Assembly: GCA_905331475.1 (NCBI GenBank)
Contig: CAJNYU010001455.1
Span: 1-64,000 of the forward strand
Direction of reading: 5' to 3'
Length of the DNA: 64,000 bases
Source: Rotaria socialis
Lineage: Eukaryota > Rotifera > Eurotatoria > Philodinida > Philodinidae
Each line of letters starts with the position of its first letter. Within the stretch, counting starts at the first letter, position 1. Position numbers and translations under genes: made by a program. Below, in pieces: positions 1 through 10,895 of this stretch. Below the pieces are notes generated by a model. It ran no database searches. It had not been told where the DNA came from and saw only the letters and a list, made by a program, of their open reading frames with translations.

Positions 1-229
1 AGTGAGAAGGGATGTATCTTGATGAGATCTATGCCTTATAGAAAAAAATGGATGTACATTTTCGCTTTTTGAAGTACACATAACAATCGGATGCAAATCC
101 GATGTTTCCGCATTTATTTATTTATGGCGCTTGTAGTACCATATTTACAACGTACGATGATACCATTCAGATTGCTATTCCATTCAACTTGAAAGTCACT
201 GCCTTGATTGAAATTGATATTGAGGAAAG

Positions 230-835
230 AAAGTCTATCCTTATTATGTCTAAGCCATTCAATAATACTATTTGAAATTTCGAGTTTTTATTTCATCTGT
301 AAGAACATGTGTTGTCGGTGTTGACACCGCGCGATACAAATTAGCCGAAGTATTAGACGTAGATCGATGAATCGAAGAATTACCTAGAATTACGGCAGCT
401 GGTGATAAATAGTTCAAGATGATGTTGGATGTCGATGAAAAAGAAGAAATCTCAATTGTTAAACAATCTAAACAGCGTCAAAATAAGCTCTTGTTTGTTT
501 TTAAATAGTTATGTGAGAGTCATAATCGATGATTGGATGCCTGGAAGACGATAGATGGAATCGTTGCTCAATGTAATGGACATATTATTTTTTAAGATCA
601 ATAAGTTCATCTGATTCAATATGAAGGATAGCAGTTAGATCTCTACAACTAAGAAACAAATCAGCACTGCTGAATTCTTGAAAAGATAGCAGTTGAGCAA
701 CTTTTTCCCTACAAGTTGCTGAATAAAATCATAAAAATCTTCATTACAAAGATCCATAATATTGAATGGAAGAAATTTTGTGTTTATATTTGAATATTTT
801 GATAGAGAAATATGAAGAAAAACAAAATTATGCAA
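230..835 (-). pseudogene. decayed protein-coding remnant, unrecognised
   Basis: Reading the minus strand from about 835, an open stretch runs through PFNIMDLCNEDFYDFIQQLV. It then continues in another frame through SSADLFLSCRDLTAILHI and ELIDLKK, after which coding character fades towards about 230. The order and style resemble proteins that occur in many copies in bdelloid genomes, but I cannot name the family. At least one frame change is needed to follow the homology-like text, so this is probably a dead copy. A chance open frame cannot be ruled out. Confidence 0.3.
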
Positions 836-1141
836 CTATTAGACTGCCCCTTAACTAATGAAAAGATGGAAATGAAGTTAAACGAATACAGAGAATCATT
901 TTTCTCCTATCTTCAACATGCACACACAATAAGACAATGATACCCAGGTGATTTTTCAACTGTTTACAGTTCTACGTATTCGCTCTATATTGATAACTTG
1001 TGTGTCGGTAAATATCACATTGATATAACATTTTAAGATGAAAAATACAAAAGAAACACCATAGCCTTCTCGATTTTGAAAAGCAACCACTTGATTCCCA
1101 GTGATTTCAATGATTTACAATGATTGCTTTGATTGCAATCA

Positions 1142-1223
<82 letters not shown>

Positions 1224-1249
1224 NTCCCAAAACCCCCCCCCCCCCCCCT
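1142..1249. other. assembly join: poly-G, N, poly-C
   Basis: About 80 consecutive G are followed by one N and, a few bases later, a run of C. This pattern is typical of low-quality sequence meeting at a scaffold gap. Open frames across it encode only proline or glycine runs and are artefacts. The true distance across the N is unknown. Confidence 0.85.
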
Positions 1250-1339
1250 GTATTTTCCCAGATCTTGATCTCAATCGATAGAAAACGGCAATTGGTACTT
1301 TACGCGTCATTTCTATGACCATGTTTCAAGGGAGGGGAA

Positions 1340-2440
1340 GTTGATTCAGTCTATCCCGGGCACCGTCGGGATACACAGGATACGGAGGATACAAGAAGGA
1401 TACAGAGGAAATAATTTGACATAATGAAGAAAATATAAAATGTACCCGATCTATTCAGTGAAAATACTGGCTACTCAGTTCTGACAAATAAGTGCTATCG
1501 ATTACGAAGAGTGTAGTATGCACTTCGTCAAATATTTCGATAGTGAGTATATCATTTTATGTGATGTAATTATTGAAACTTAGAAAAATAACAATATTAA
1601 TTAGTGAGTGTCTAAAAAAAAGCTGCTATGACTGAACGGCTAAGATGGCTGGTAACTACCCATAAGGTGCTGTGTTCTAACACTCGCCCCATCAGTCGTA
1701 GAATGATCTTATACAACTCAATAACGACTGCATTTTCTCGAACTGATCATCTAATAACAAATTGACTGCACCTTGACATACACTAAAACGCCCTTGTTGG
1801 TAGTATGTGATTAGTCTTTATGTACGCGGAGCTTATGTAATTAAGCGATGAGAACTGAGAGTCAGGCCGGTCTTCTGTTCAGAGCTACATTTAGTAATAG
1901 ATTGAGGAAAAATATCCAGTTTTAAAACTATCCTCACACATCACTCTTTACCACAAGGTAGCTCAAAGGCAGTGTATTCTTCTTTTTCTTCTTCTAGTGT
2001 CTAACGATTCTACCCATTTAACGCTCTCTTAATATGCGCAAAACCGTCGGCTGAGTCAAATGGTATACTACAAAAATCCGTAACTCCTATCTATCTTCTT
2101 CAGTATATTCTATGTTATTTTTTTCATCAAGAAGAAAAGGCGAATCGTGACATTCCTTGCATCCTTTTCGTTTCCATCGTATTTCTATAATATCCTCTTT
2201 AATCCATTATATCCTTCGTATTTTCATTATACCCAACACATTCCAGGTGTGTCATTCCTATCCCCCATCGCATACTATGTATCCGCACCATATCCCTCGT
2301 ATTCCAATTGTATCCTTCGTATCTTCTGTATCCTCTGTATCCTAATCGTATCCAGGACATGAGGACCCATTGTGTCATGGATACGATCAGGATACAGAGA
2401 ATAAATCCGGGATACAGAGGATGCCGGGATACCACAATCC
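1340..2440. repeat. GGATAC / GTATCC word-rich island
   Basis: The word GGATAC recurs several times on the plus strand at about 1368-1412 and again at 2376-2432. Its complement GTATCC (with the shorter TATCC) recurs at about 2200-2355. The words are spaced irregularly by 5-15 bases and face both ways. Between them, 1415-2100 shows no gene. Clusters of short inverted words like this are often subterminal transposase-binding repeats of small DNA transposons, but I could not define ends or a target duplication. Confidence 0.5.
1624..1702 (+). other. possible tRNA-like or SINE fragment
   Basis: The ends TATGACTGA and TCAGTCGTA can pair over nine bases with one G-U, about 73 bases apart, which is tRNA size. 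A B-box-like stretch (GTGTTCTAACAC) lies near the 3' side. I could not fold a proper anticodon arm, so a functional tRNA is unlikely. A tRNA-derived relic or coincidence is possible. Confidence 0.2.
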
Positions 2441-2509
2441 GCTTTCCCGTATTGCCTTGTGTTCTGATTAATATGATTTATAAGACATTTCGTTGAAAAC
2501 CAATGAATA

Positions 2510-2760
2510 CCCAGGTAGAACAATCGGGCACGGAAACAGCCGGCTCTGTGGTATTCCGGAGATTTCATGGAAGCAGTATTCTGGTGAAAGGATCCGGTGA
2601 TCGGATTTATCCGGTTCCGGCCGGAATCGACATGAACCTGTCAAAACTGGTAGCCGGATACGATTTCCGGATTTCTGCATCGAATTCCGGACAATTCCCA
2701 ATGGGTTCCGGTCGAAAACAGCGAGTTTGTTGCAGGCTTTCGCCGGAAATTCACGGAATA
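2510..2760. repeat. TTCCGG / CCGGAA word-rich island
   Basis: About ten copies of the near-palindromic word TTCCGG or CCGGAA are packed into 250 bases that are more GC-rich than the surroundings. Open frames exist on both strands here, but their composition follows the repeat and they are not credible genes. It lies in what should be the intron or upstream region of the sodium channel gene. Confidence 0.5.
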
Positions 2761-3000
2761 CTGCTTCAGGAATCATTGTCCTGGGTATTTAACAAACATC
2801 TTTAGTTTCACTTGGAAGGACTTTTTTCCAGTAATTCCGTTCTCGATGACCGAGACGAGAACTTAAATTTTTCATCCAAATCTTTTCATTTAATCTTCAC
2901 AGTGATTGTGTTAATAACATATTCGATAGTTTAGTTTGCGAACATTTGCAAAGTTGTTCTGACACTAATTTTTTTTTTTGGTTTTCCTTCGTTTAAATAG

Positions 3001-6000
3001 GCAACTTTCAACGGTTGGATTGAAATAATGGCTGATGCAACTGATATCAAAGAAGTATATAGCTATTTCTATTCGATTTTGCAATACATATGTTTTCATT
3101 TTAATACAATGTTATAGATAGATGTTCAACCAGAATATGAAGTTAATGTTTATATCCTTATTTATTTTGTTTTATTTATTGTATTTGGTGCATTTTTTAC
3201 ACTCAATTTATTTATTGGTGTTGTTATTGATAATTTCAATCAACAAAAACGAATGTTAAGTTTTCTTATTTTTTAATAAGAAGAAAAAGGTGTAAAATAT
3301 TTGTTGATTTTTTTTCTCAATTTTAGATAGGACTTGATGGTTCAATAGATATTTTAATGACAGAAGATCAAAAAAAATATCGAAATGCTTTAAAAAAAAT
3401 GGTTAAGAAAAAACCGACTAAAGCATTCCCAAGACCAAGAGTAAATGTTTCAAAGAGATGAATATGCATATATGTATTATTTTTCTATTTATTTTAGTTT
3501 GCTTTTGCAAGATTTCTTTTTGATTTAACAACAAATCAAAAATTTGATATATTTATAATGATATGTATTTTTCTTAATATGTTTTGTATGTGTCTTGAAC
3601 ATCATAACCAAACGCATATTTTTGGTCTGACTCTTGACTATATTAATCACGTTTTCGTCGCAATGTAAGCAAATAATTATTAATAAGTCAGAAATATATA
3701 TGAGAAAAATAAGTGTAACTCTTACATATTAATGAACATTTCATGAAATCCTTTTTTGTTTCGCATATATGATTAGCCGGGGGGGGGNCAAAATATAATT
3801 GTGAGCATGCAATTTGGCATTGATGTGCTGAAATTGTATTGCATGCGTGTCACATCCTAGCTTTTTCGTTTCCATTTCGATGATGAAGAGTTTCAAGCAC
3901 TTATCGCTGTAATAATAATGATCGATAACTCTTCCTTGGTCAGTCATTTTGAATAATATTTCTTGACACATGGGTGCCCTTTAGATGTTTTAATTATCAG
4001 TCCGCAGGTTAGGTACTCAATGAACAATAAAGTTTTTACCTAGTTGGATAGTTGGCAACTGTTCTTTGCATCGTGCCGTGACTCATGGCGTTTTCTACTT
4101 CATTTTCATCAAAATAATACCAAATTTCTTCAATATTTTACGACGCTGTCTTGATTAATCTTTGATCTCGCCTCAGCTTTTATCAAACAATTTTGACTAC
4201 CTGACAGCTGTATAGTCAGATGGATTCTTATTGTAGAAGATAGAATATAATTCATTGTAAATGAATTTCAGTTGCATGTGAATTGCTGTATAGACTCTCG
4301 TATCAGAAAGATATTTTTCCCTATTCACCCATACTTAGAAGTCGATACTTTTCATGGAACTTTTTCATATGATATTAATATTTGACTAATGAGGATGAAT
4401 TGTGGACGAGCAATAAAATCAGTTCCGTTTTCAGCTCTGCTTGATCTGACTTTCATTTCTTCAAACTAAGGGTGAATCGATTCTCATCTCTACGCAATCG
4501 CGATTTCAATGAATACCAAACAATTATTCAGCCCATCAAAATTGGAGTGAAAGGAATATAAAATGTCAGATTGCGCCCCAACTCATAAGCTCTTTTTATG
4601 AGCCGACCTTTTGCTAAGAAACGATGATCACGTTTCAAATTATTATGACTCTCTTATAAGCTCACAGAAAATAGTTCCATAAAAATGCTAATTTATGATG
4701 CCATTTTATATCGGTTGCGGCGCCATTTTCTCGAACTGGAGAGATCACTTAAATTCATCGGTCCGCTCTAAATTTTGAAAAACTTGAAATGATATTATTT
4801 CGACTCTGCGAAAATAAAAGTTCAATTCACTTTTTAAAAGGAAAAATTTTTGTCGAAATACAACTGAAATCTGAATATTACTAATTTAGATTTATTCTTG
4901 AATGTGTTATGAAATTAGTTGCATTGAATTTTAAATATTTTACTATTCCGTGGAATGTTTTTGATTTTATTATTGTAATTGCATCAATTCTTGGTAAGTA
5001 ATATTTTTGTTGTCATTTGTATTGAAAACTTCATTCTTTTCCATATTTTTTCTTTCTAGGTGAAGTATTAGGAGAAATTATTACAAATTTTTTGGTTAAT
5101 CCAACATTATTACGAGTTGCACGCATTGCACGTGTGGGAAGAATTATGCGTCTGATAAAAGGTTCGATTTGATGGGAATCAAAAATCGCAAACTTTTTAA
5201 ACTTTTTGTTTTTTCTAAAGGGGCAAAAGTTATTCGAGCATTGCTTTTTGCACTAGTTGTTTCAATGCCCGCTTTGTTTAATATTGGTCTTCTTCTCTTT
5301 CTTATCATGTTTATCTATTCAATATTTGGTATGTCATTTTTTGGTTATGTAAGAAAATCGGCTGACATAACAGATTTATTTAATTTTGAAACATTTCCTA
5401 ATTCAATGATTGTACTTTTTCAAATGTGTACAACTGCCGGTTGGTCTGGTGTTTACCAAGCATTAACAAATGATCAACCACCAGATTGTGATCCAACTCT
5501 AAACCTACCATCTCATAAAGGTGATTGTGGATATACAGCTATTGCAACACCATTTCTTGTGAGCTATGTAATACTTACTTCTTTCGTGGTGGTGAGAATT
5601 TCAAAATTTTCTATCTTAAAGTTTTCTTATTTCATACCATCATTCAGATAAATATGTATGTCGCAGTAATATTGGAAAATTTTTCTCAAGCACAAGAAGA
5701 TGTGCAACAAGTAAGCATACGAAAAAAAAATCATTTTGACATTTTTTGTTCAGGGCTTAACTGATGATGAGTATGATATGTACTATGAAAAATGGCAACG
5801 CTTCGATCCATCAGGTTCACAATATATACAATATGATCAACTATCAAATTTTGTTGATGGTCTTGAACCACCATTACGTATTCCGAAACCAAATCATTTG
5901 TTACTTGCTGCTATGGATTTACCTATATGTGAACATGATCGTGTGCATTGTGTTGACATACTCGATGCTCTTATAAAAGATTTCTTTGGTACGCTTCTTG

Positions 6001-6260
6001 TACCAGTAGCAGATACTGAAGATGATCCATCACATGAAATTGAAAAAAATCGTCCGAAAAATTACAAACGTATCACAACAACATTGCAACGTCAACGTGA
6101 ACTTTATTTAAGCCGGATAGGTTTAAAAGCTTTTCGGACTAATGTTGAACGACGTCGAGATGAACGGAAAACACGAGAAGCAATATCTGAAAACGCTATA
6201 GTTGATAAACTTATTGGATCGTATCACTTAAAAACATCGGCACAATCAAGCCAACAATGA
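3001..6260 (+). CDS. voltage-gated sodium channel alpha subunit, 3' part
   Basis: Nine exons are read: 3001-3054, 3118-3259, 3331-3440, 3498-3664, 4890-4993, 5060-5161, 5221-5591, 5648-5710 and 5754-6260, with phases that agree and GT-AG introns. The product starts in the domain III pore ([10 protein letters not shown]) and runs through III-S6 ([17 protein letters not shown]). Next come the III-IV linker ([18 protein letters not shown]) and all of domain IV, including S4 with five regularly spaced arginines ([18 protein letters not shown]) and the pore TTAGWSGV. The C-terminal EF-hand-like region follows ([20 protein letters not shown]). The domain IV filter alanine and the linker are sodium-channel, not calcium-channel or NALCN, features. 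Such channels carry the sodium current of action potentials in nerve and muscle membranes. The domain III filter residue is Asn, the IFM motif reads ILM, and the IQ motif lacks its Gln. Exons for domains I, II and most of III are not in the window. Confidence 0.93.
3665..4889. other. long intron of the sodium channel gene with probable insertion and gap
   Basis: This 1.2 kb intron interrupts domain IV between S1-S2 and S2-S3, while the other introns read here are 43-71 bases. It contains a G-run with an N at 3788, so its real length is unknown. I see no open frame of interest and no clear terminal repeats. The length contrast suggests a transposon relic, but none is identified. Confidence 0.5.
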
Positions 6261-6467
6261 ATATAAGCTGCTTTTTGATACATCATCAGTTTGTTATTTT
6301 GAAATGACATTATCGTGCTAATGAGACTATAGCAAAGGACAATGTTTATATATTAGACTAGACTTGCCTGCAATAATACTATTACTATGCAGAATTGCAT
6401 TCGTATTTATATATAATTGCAGTTAAGCTAAATTCACCGATTGAATAGAGATGTTCATGTGCATTTT

Positions 6468-6473
6468 AATAAA
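6468..6473 (+). terminator. poly(A) signal of the sodium channel gene
   Basis: A canonical AATAAA lies 207 bases after the stop codon in AT-rich sequence with no other gene between. It is the best candidate for the 3' end of the transcript. Confidence 0.5.
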
Positions 6474-6490
6474 ACGATTATATTCTTACA

Positions 6491-7959
6491 TATTCTATTT
6501 AGAAAAACAACGTTGAAACTCATTGATCGAACAACGTTTATTGTATTGAATATTCACTTGTATCTGATAGATCGATTAGTCTATGATCAGTTACAAACTT
6601 AAACGGAGGAGTAAGTCACCTTTTAATTATTTTCAAATTTATCAACTATTTTTTACGTTCGAGCATGATGTTTCAATGAATACAGATGTTGATATCACCT
6701 GCATGAGTGTAATGAACAATCTGAGTTTATAAAAAGCTTTTCTTTCACTAGGAATGTGTTGACGAATTTAATAGATGGAATAGCCAGTTAAACCATATAT
6801 TTGACATCAGTAAGATATACGAATTCGACTTAGATTTTGTTAAGGAGAAGTATAGATTTTATTAGCTGAAGTTTTTATTATTCGTACAATATCGAGCATG
6901 GATGTAGATTCGATTGAGTTTTCCATTTAATTACGCCCATGTATCCACCAGCTCAGTTTCAGTTTTGTAAACAGTAATGTTTTCCCCTATCTACACGATA
7001 GACTAGAGCAGTGTTGCAATCGGTACCGGGAAACGGCCGGTCCGGTCCGGTTCGGCCTACGATCACTTACCGACTGGTGGAAGCGATATTTTTCAGACCG
7101 GTCGATCTAGAAAATTTAGCTATTTTTCGCTTATGTTTTAGCGATTTTTTTCGAAAATAAAGGATAAGACTATTTATTTTTGCATGTTAAACAAATTTTA
7201 CTGATATTCATGCCACAGTACACAGCAAAATGCAGTAGTCTATTTATATTAAGTCAATAGTTATGAAACTAAATCTTATGTACTTTATCTGGCTACTGCA
7301 TTATCATGTTATATGTTGATGAAAAAACCGAATCAAAACTTGTCCTTACAATTTATTGCATATTTACGTCTATTCTGCACTATGTTCCATTAATTATGTA
7401 CTCTTGTCAGAGCCACCTTCTAGAGCTCCATCTATGTTTTCTATCCTATTATCACTATATAACATGAACACGATTGTTTGAATCTATTTTATATCTGACT
7501 GTATTATATTAAGCCCAAATAAGTTGATAGTCTCCTGAAGGTTTAAAAGGTTGTGGGGTAAAATGAGGGTGTGAAGAATAACCACAATAAATTGTTATTT
7601 TATTTATTTTATTTCGATTCTATTAGAAAATAATCATTATCAAGTGGCAATAGGTATCAGTATGATCCAAAGATCTAAATAATACAGTAGGCATTCAGGA
7701 AAACATATCAATTATCTGAGTTCATCTATATAGTCTTTGTTTCAGATAATGATGATAGAAAAGCGATTGAAGTTATTGAAGAGTTTATTGATGGTGTTAT
7801 CAGAAGGGTTCAGCTTTTAAAGTTCCATGTAACATTTTATGTTTTTGCCTGCAATACTTGAGTATTTTTTAAATTTCTTTTCGGATGTTGAATGTTAGGA
7901 CAAGGTATATGAAGTCGATGATGGTATATAAAACGTTTGTCAAATAGTCCATTATTGAA
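6491..7959. other. intergenic region with one CCGG-rich repeat scrap
   Basis: There are no credible genes. At about 7015-7105 a GC-rich patch contains CGGCCGGTCCGGTCCGGTT and a nearby GACCGGTCGATC. It resembles the ACCGGTCCGG element found at 24036 and 57101 and may be an old copy. The rest is plain AT-rich sequence. Confidence 0.5.
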
Positions 7960-8393
7960 TTAGCGTTGTATTTCAATTCCATTTTCACCAGCTAATAAAC
8001 ATAATTCAGTTACATATTTCCAAAATTGACTAATATTAGTTAAATGATCAGATACGAGGGTTTCTTCGAATTTGGTTACGTCACCATAAGCGATTTGATC
8101 GATATTTACACCAGTTAAATATAAAAGATTTGCAGACAATGATTGTTCATAAGGCCATTGATTTATTCGATTTTTTTTACATCTTCTACATTGACATGTG
8201 TTATCATCCGTACTAAAAGACATCATAAATAATTTAAATTGAATATAAAATCAAGAATTTATTACCAATATCTAATGCCTTGAAATAGTATTTCTTTGCC
8301 ATTTTTGTCATATGGATGCAACATCCAAAGCCGATATTCTTGTGTAGTTGGATAAATACCAAGATAATCATCAAGTTTATTGCTCTTGAACAT
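7960..8393 (-). CDS. small hypothetical protein with CxCxxC motif
   Basis: Two exons, 8393-8266 and 8212-7960, join in phase across a 53-base GT-AG intron to give 126 residues. The first exon opens MFKSNKLDDYLGIYPTTQEY and continues RLWMLHPYDKNGKEILFQGI. The second contains the cluster CQCRRCKKN and ends GENGIEIQR before the stop. There is no signal peptide or membrane segment. The CxCxxC could bind metal, but I do not recognise the family and assign no function. The intact frame, splice sites and codon-like composition make it a likely real gene. Confidence 0.6.
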
Positions 8394-9018
8394 TATTTTG
8401 TTTATAATTTGATCAATGTATATGAATTTAAAGAAATATCTTATAGAATAAAATCTAAAATAGAAAATATTATAGTTTGATGATTAGTGTCTAGTGGAGT
8501 TTTGAATAATACATCAGAATAGATATTAAAAGATGAAAAATTCTTTAAATCGAAAATTTTATTTCACTATCACCAAATAATTCATTGATATAGAAGCATA
8601 TATGATAAGATAATTGATGAATTTAACCAAAGTGAGATTTTTTAGTGTACTATCTATATAAAATAAAATGAAATATTAAATGTTGCTTATATTTGAAATA
8701 AATTGATCATTACCTTTAGAAAGTTAATAGATGTATAAAGATGATTTCTGTGTGTTTTGTTTTTGTAGGAAAAAGTAATTGTAGTCGGTCATATCAAATT
8801 GATGTGGAGATCATACCAAAACAGAAGAGATTGAATATATTAAATGAAAATATCTAGAATTAAACATGAAATATTATAGCTTGCTAATTAGTAAATAGTT
8901 AGTAAATGAAAACATGAATGAGAAAAGAAAACACAATTAGAACATTACAATAAGATAAGACAAAGAAAAAAATCAAATGCCTTTTATTCGAATAATAAGT
9001 TTTCTCTACTCGAAAATC
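8394..9018. other. intergenic, nothing recognised
   Basis: AT-rich sequence between two minus-strand genes. It probably holds the promoter of the 126-residue gene and the 3' flank of the next one. No repeat or motif stands out. Confidence 0.5.
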
Positions 9019-9170
9019 TTATGTTTTGTTTTTGTCTAAAAATAGTATCTTCATTTTTTGTTCCATATGATATTGAGCACGTTGAACCATATTTCGTTGA
9101 CGATTTTCAATAGCATTCATAACAGTCTCAACTGTTGGTAATTTGTTAAATTTATTTTGTTGGCTTAAAA
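9019..9170 (-). CDS. 3' end of an unrecognised gene, cut by assembly gap
   Basis: A minus-strand frame open from the N at 9171 encodes about 50 residues ending in a stop at 9019-9021. It includes KFNKLPTVETVMNAIENRQR and NMVQRAQYHMEQKMKILFLD. The text is charged and helical in style and looks coding, but I do not recognise it. The upstream exons would lie beyond the gap at 9171. A TTTTAAG acceptor-like site stands just before the first readable codon. Confidence 0.4.
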
Positions 9171-9171
9171 N

Positions 9172-10895
9172 GCAACCAGATACTATGTACAAAATTTATT
9201 CATAGGATTCTCTCTTTTAATGTAATTTTAATCATTTATACCTTGGAAACTTTGTGACACTTTGTTTAAAAAAACAAAATGTCACTTTACACTGTAATGG
9301 CAAAAGTAAAACGTCATTTGACTTTTTGTTTTAGATTCCTATTAGAAACGCTGGAGATAAATAATGAATAGCCATTAAACTATTTGTTATATCCTATGTA
9401 TTGTTTTCCTTTAAAATTATAAACATAAAGTTATGTATAAATATACTGGTTGATTATTCTACGACATAGTTTTTAAAGATATATATATATTTTTTTTCAT
9501 GTGATCGTCAATTAAAAAACTAGTGAGTAAATAAGACACGTTAGTCGTTTTATTTTGAATTTCAAAATATGATTTCTACGACGAAAATTATTAAACCTAG
9601 AGACAACTTCTTCCTCGCTGAAATCCTCATCAATTCAAATTTCAGGATAAGGTAGTAAATAATATATATGAAACTGCCATAAATCTATTTCTTCTCGAAT
9701 TCGAAAGTACTGTATTCATACAAGAACATAATAAACAACAATTCAATATTTTATCGAATGAATAGAAACAGAATGAAGCATTATTACGTAAGGTACGAGT
9801 AGATATTTCTAAGGGATTATAAATCTTTGATACAACTCGCAATTTTCCAAAACAGTTAGCATAAATGTAAAAATACGATTGTTGTTGAAATCAACACAAA
9901 TAAAAGCGATATATGACTCTTACTTAAAATTTTTATTTAATATTAAAAATATTTTCATCGTAGATAAAACGATACTAAGTCTTAAACATTGAGTTAATGT
10001 TCAATTATTTTTAATTATAAGAAATTGTTGCTTATTACTATCATATTTCATGAAGAATATGATGGTAATAAACAGTAGGATATCCGGTAGTTCATTAGAC
10101 TTTGACGTACCACAAGGCTTTTTAATGTTATGTATATAACAACATAGAACTGAAAATAAATTCGATGATGATCGAACAATTATATATATATATATATTAG
10201 AGAACAGATTACAAAATCTGAGATCAATAAGTAACTGAACATCTACTTTCATGTTGGTCGATATTCTTGGTTTAATCTATTTTCTCATGACCTATTGGAT
10301 AGGATTATTTTCTTCTTGAAGTCTAGTCAAGAGTTTTCTCAAATCAATTAAGGCTGATAGAAAAGATTCCTTCAAAACTAAAGGCAGATCAACCAATTTT
10401 TTCATTCATTTTCCATGTTAACATTCGAAGTCCGAAAATTCAATATTTGAGCAATTACTTTTTGTCGATCTATTAAATACCGTTAAATAAAAATTGGTGA
10501 AATTAGTAAAACTACCTTTATCAACGTATTTTTCGAAATGCGCATTTTTTTATACTGATAGCTTAAGATACTTTTTCAAGTGAAAAAATGTTTGAATTTA
10601 TTATAAACAACTGAATCTGTTTTATAAAATTCAATTTTTAAACGCATCAGGTTTTTACTACGTGTATAAGGAATATTCGTTTAGGAGAAAATGTTAACTG
10701 AAAAACTGTAATTCTTTCTAATTCTAGGACGAATTGAACAAATACATAACGAGTAAAACATTCGAGATGACTGAAAAAGTTGTCTTGCCTATTACATTTC
10801 ATTAGTGTTGACTTCTTTTTTAGGGTTTATCAAAGTACACCTACTTTATTTTAATCTACAAAGATATTCGTCAACAAACCACAAATTCTATTGAT
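9172..10895. other. intergenic, no gene seen
   Basis: AT-rich sequence with short (AT)n runs near 9481-9490 and 10180-10198. Several short open frames occur but none has splice context or recognisable motifs. The last 150 bases probably hold the promoter of the F-box gene. Confidence 0.5.

Noticed and set aside
1033-1322. Open frames of proline or glycine runs around the poly-G block
   Set aside because: They are translations of a homopolymer beside an N and carry no other coding evidence.
2147-2805. Several overlapping frames on both strands
   Set aside because: Their residues follow the GTATCC and TTCCGG repeat words, they overlap on both strands, and they have no domain text.
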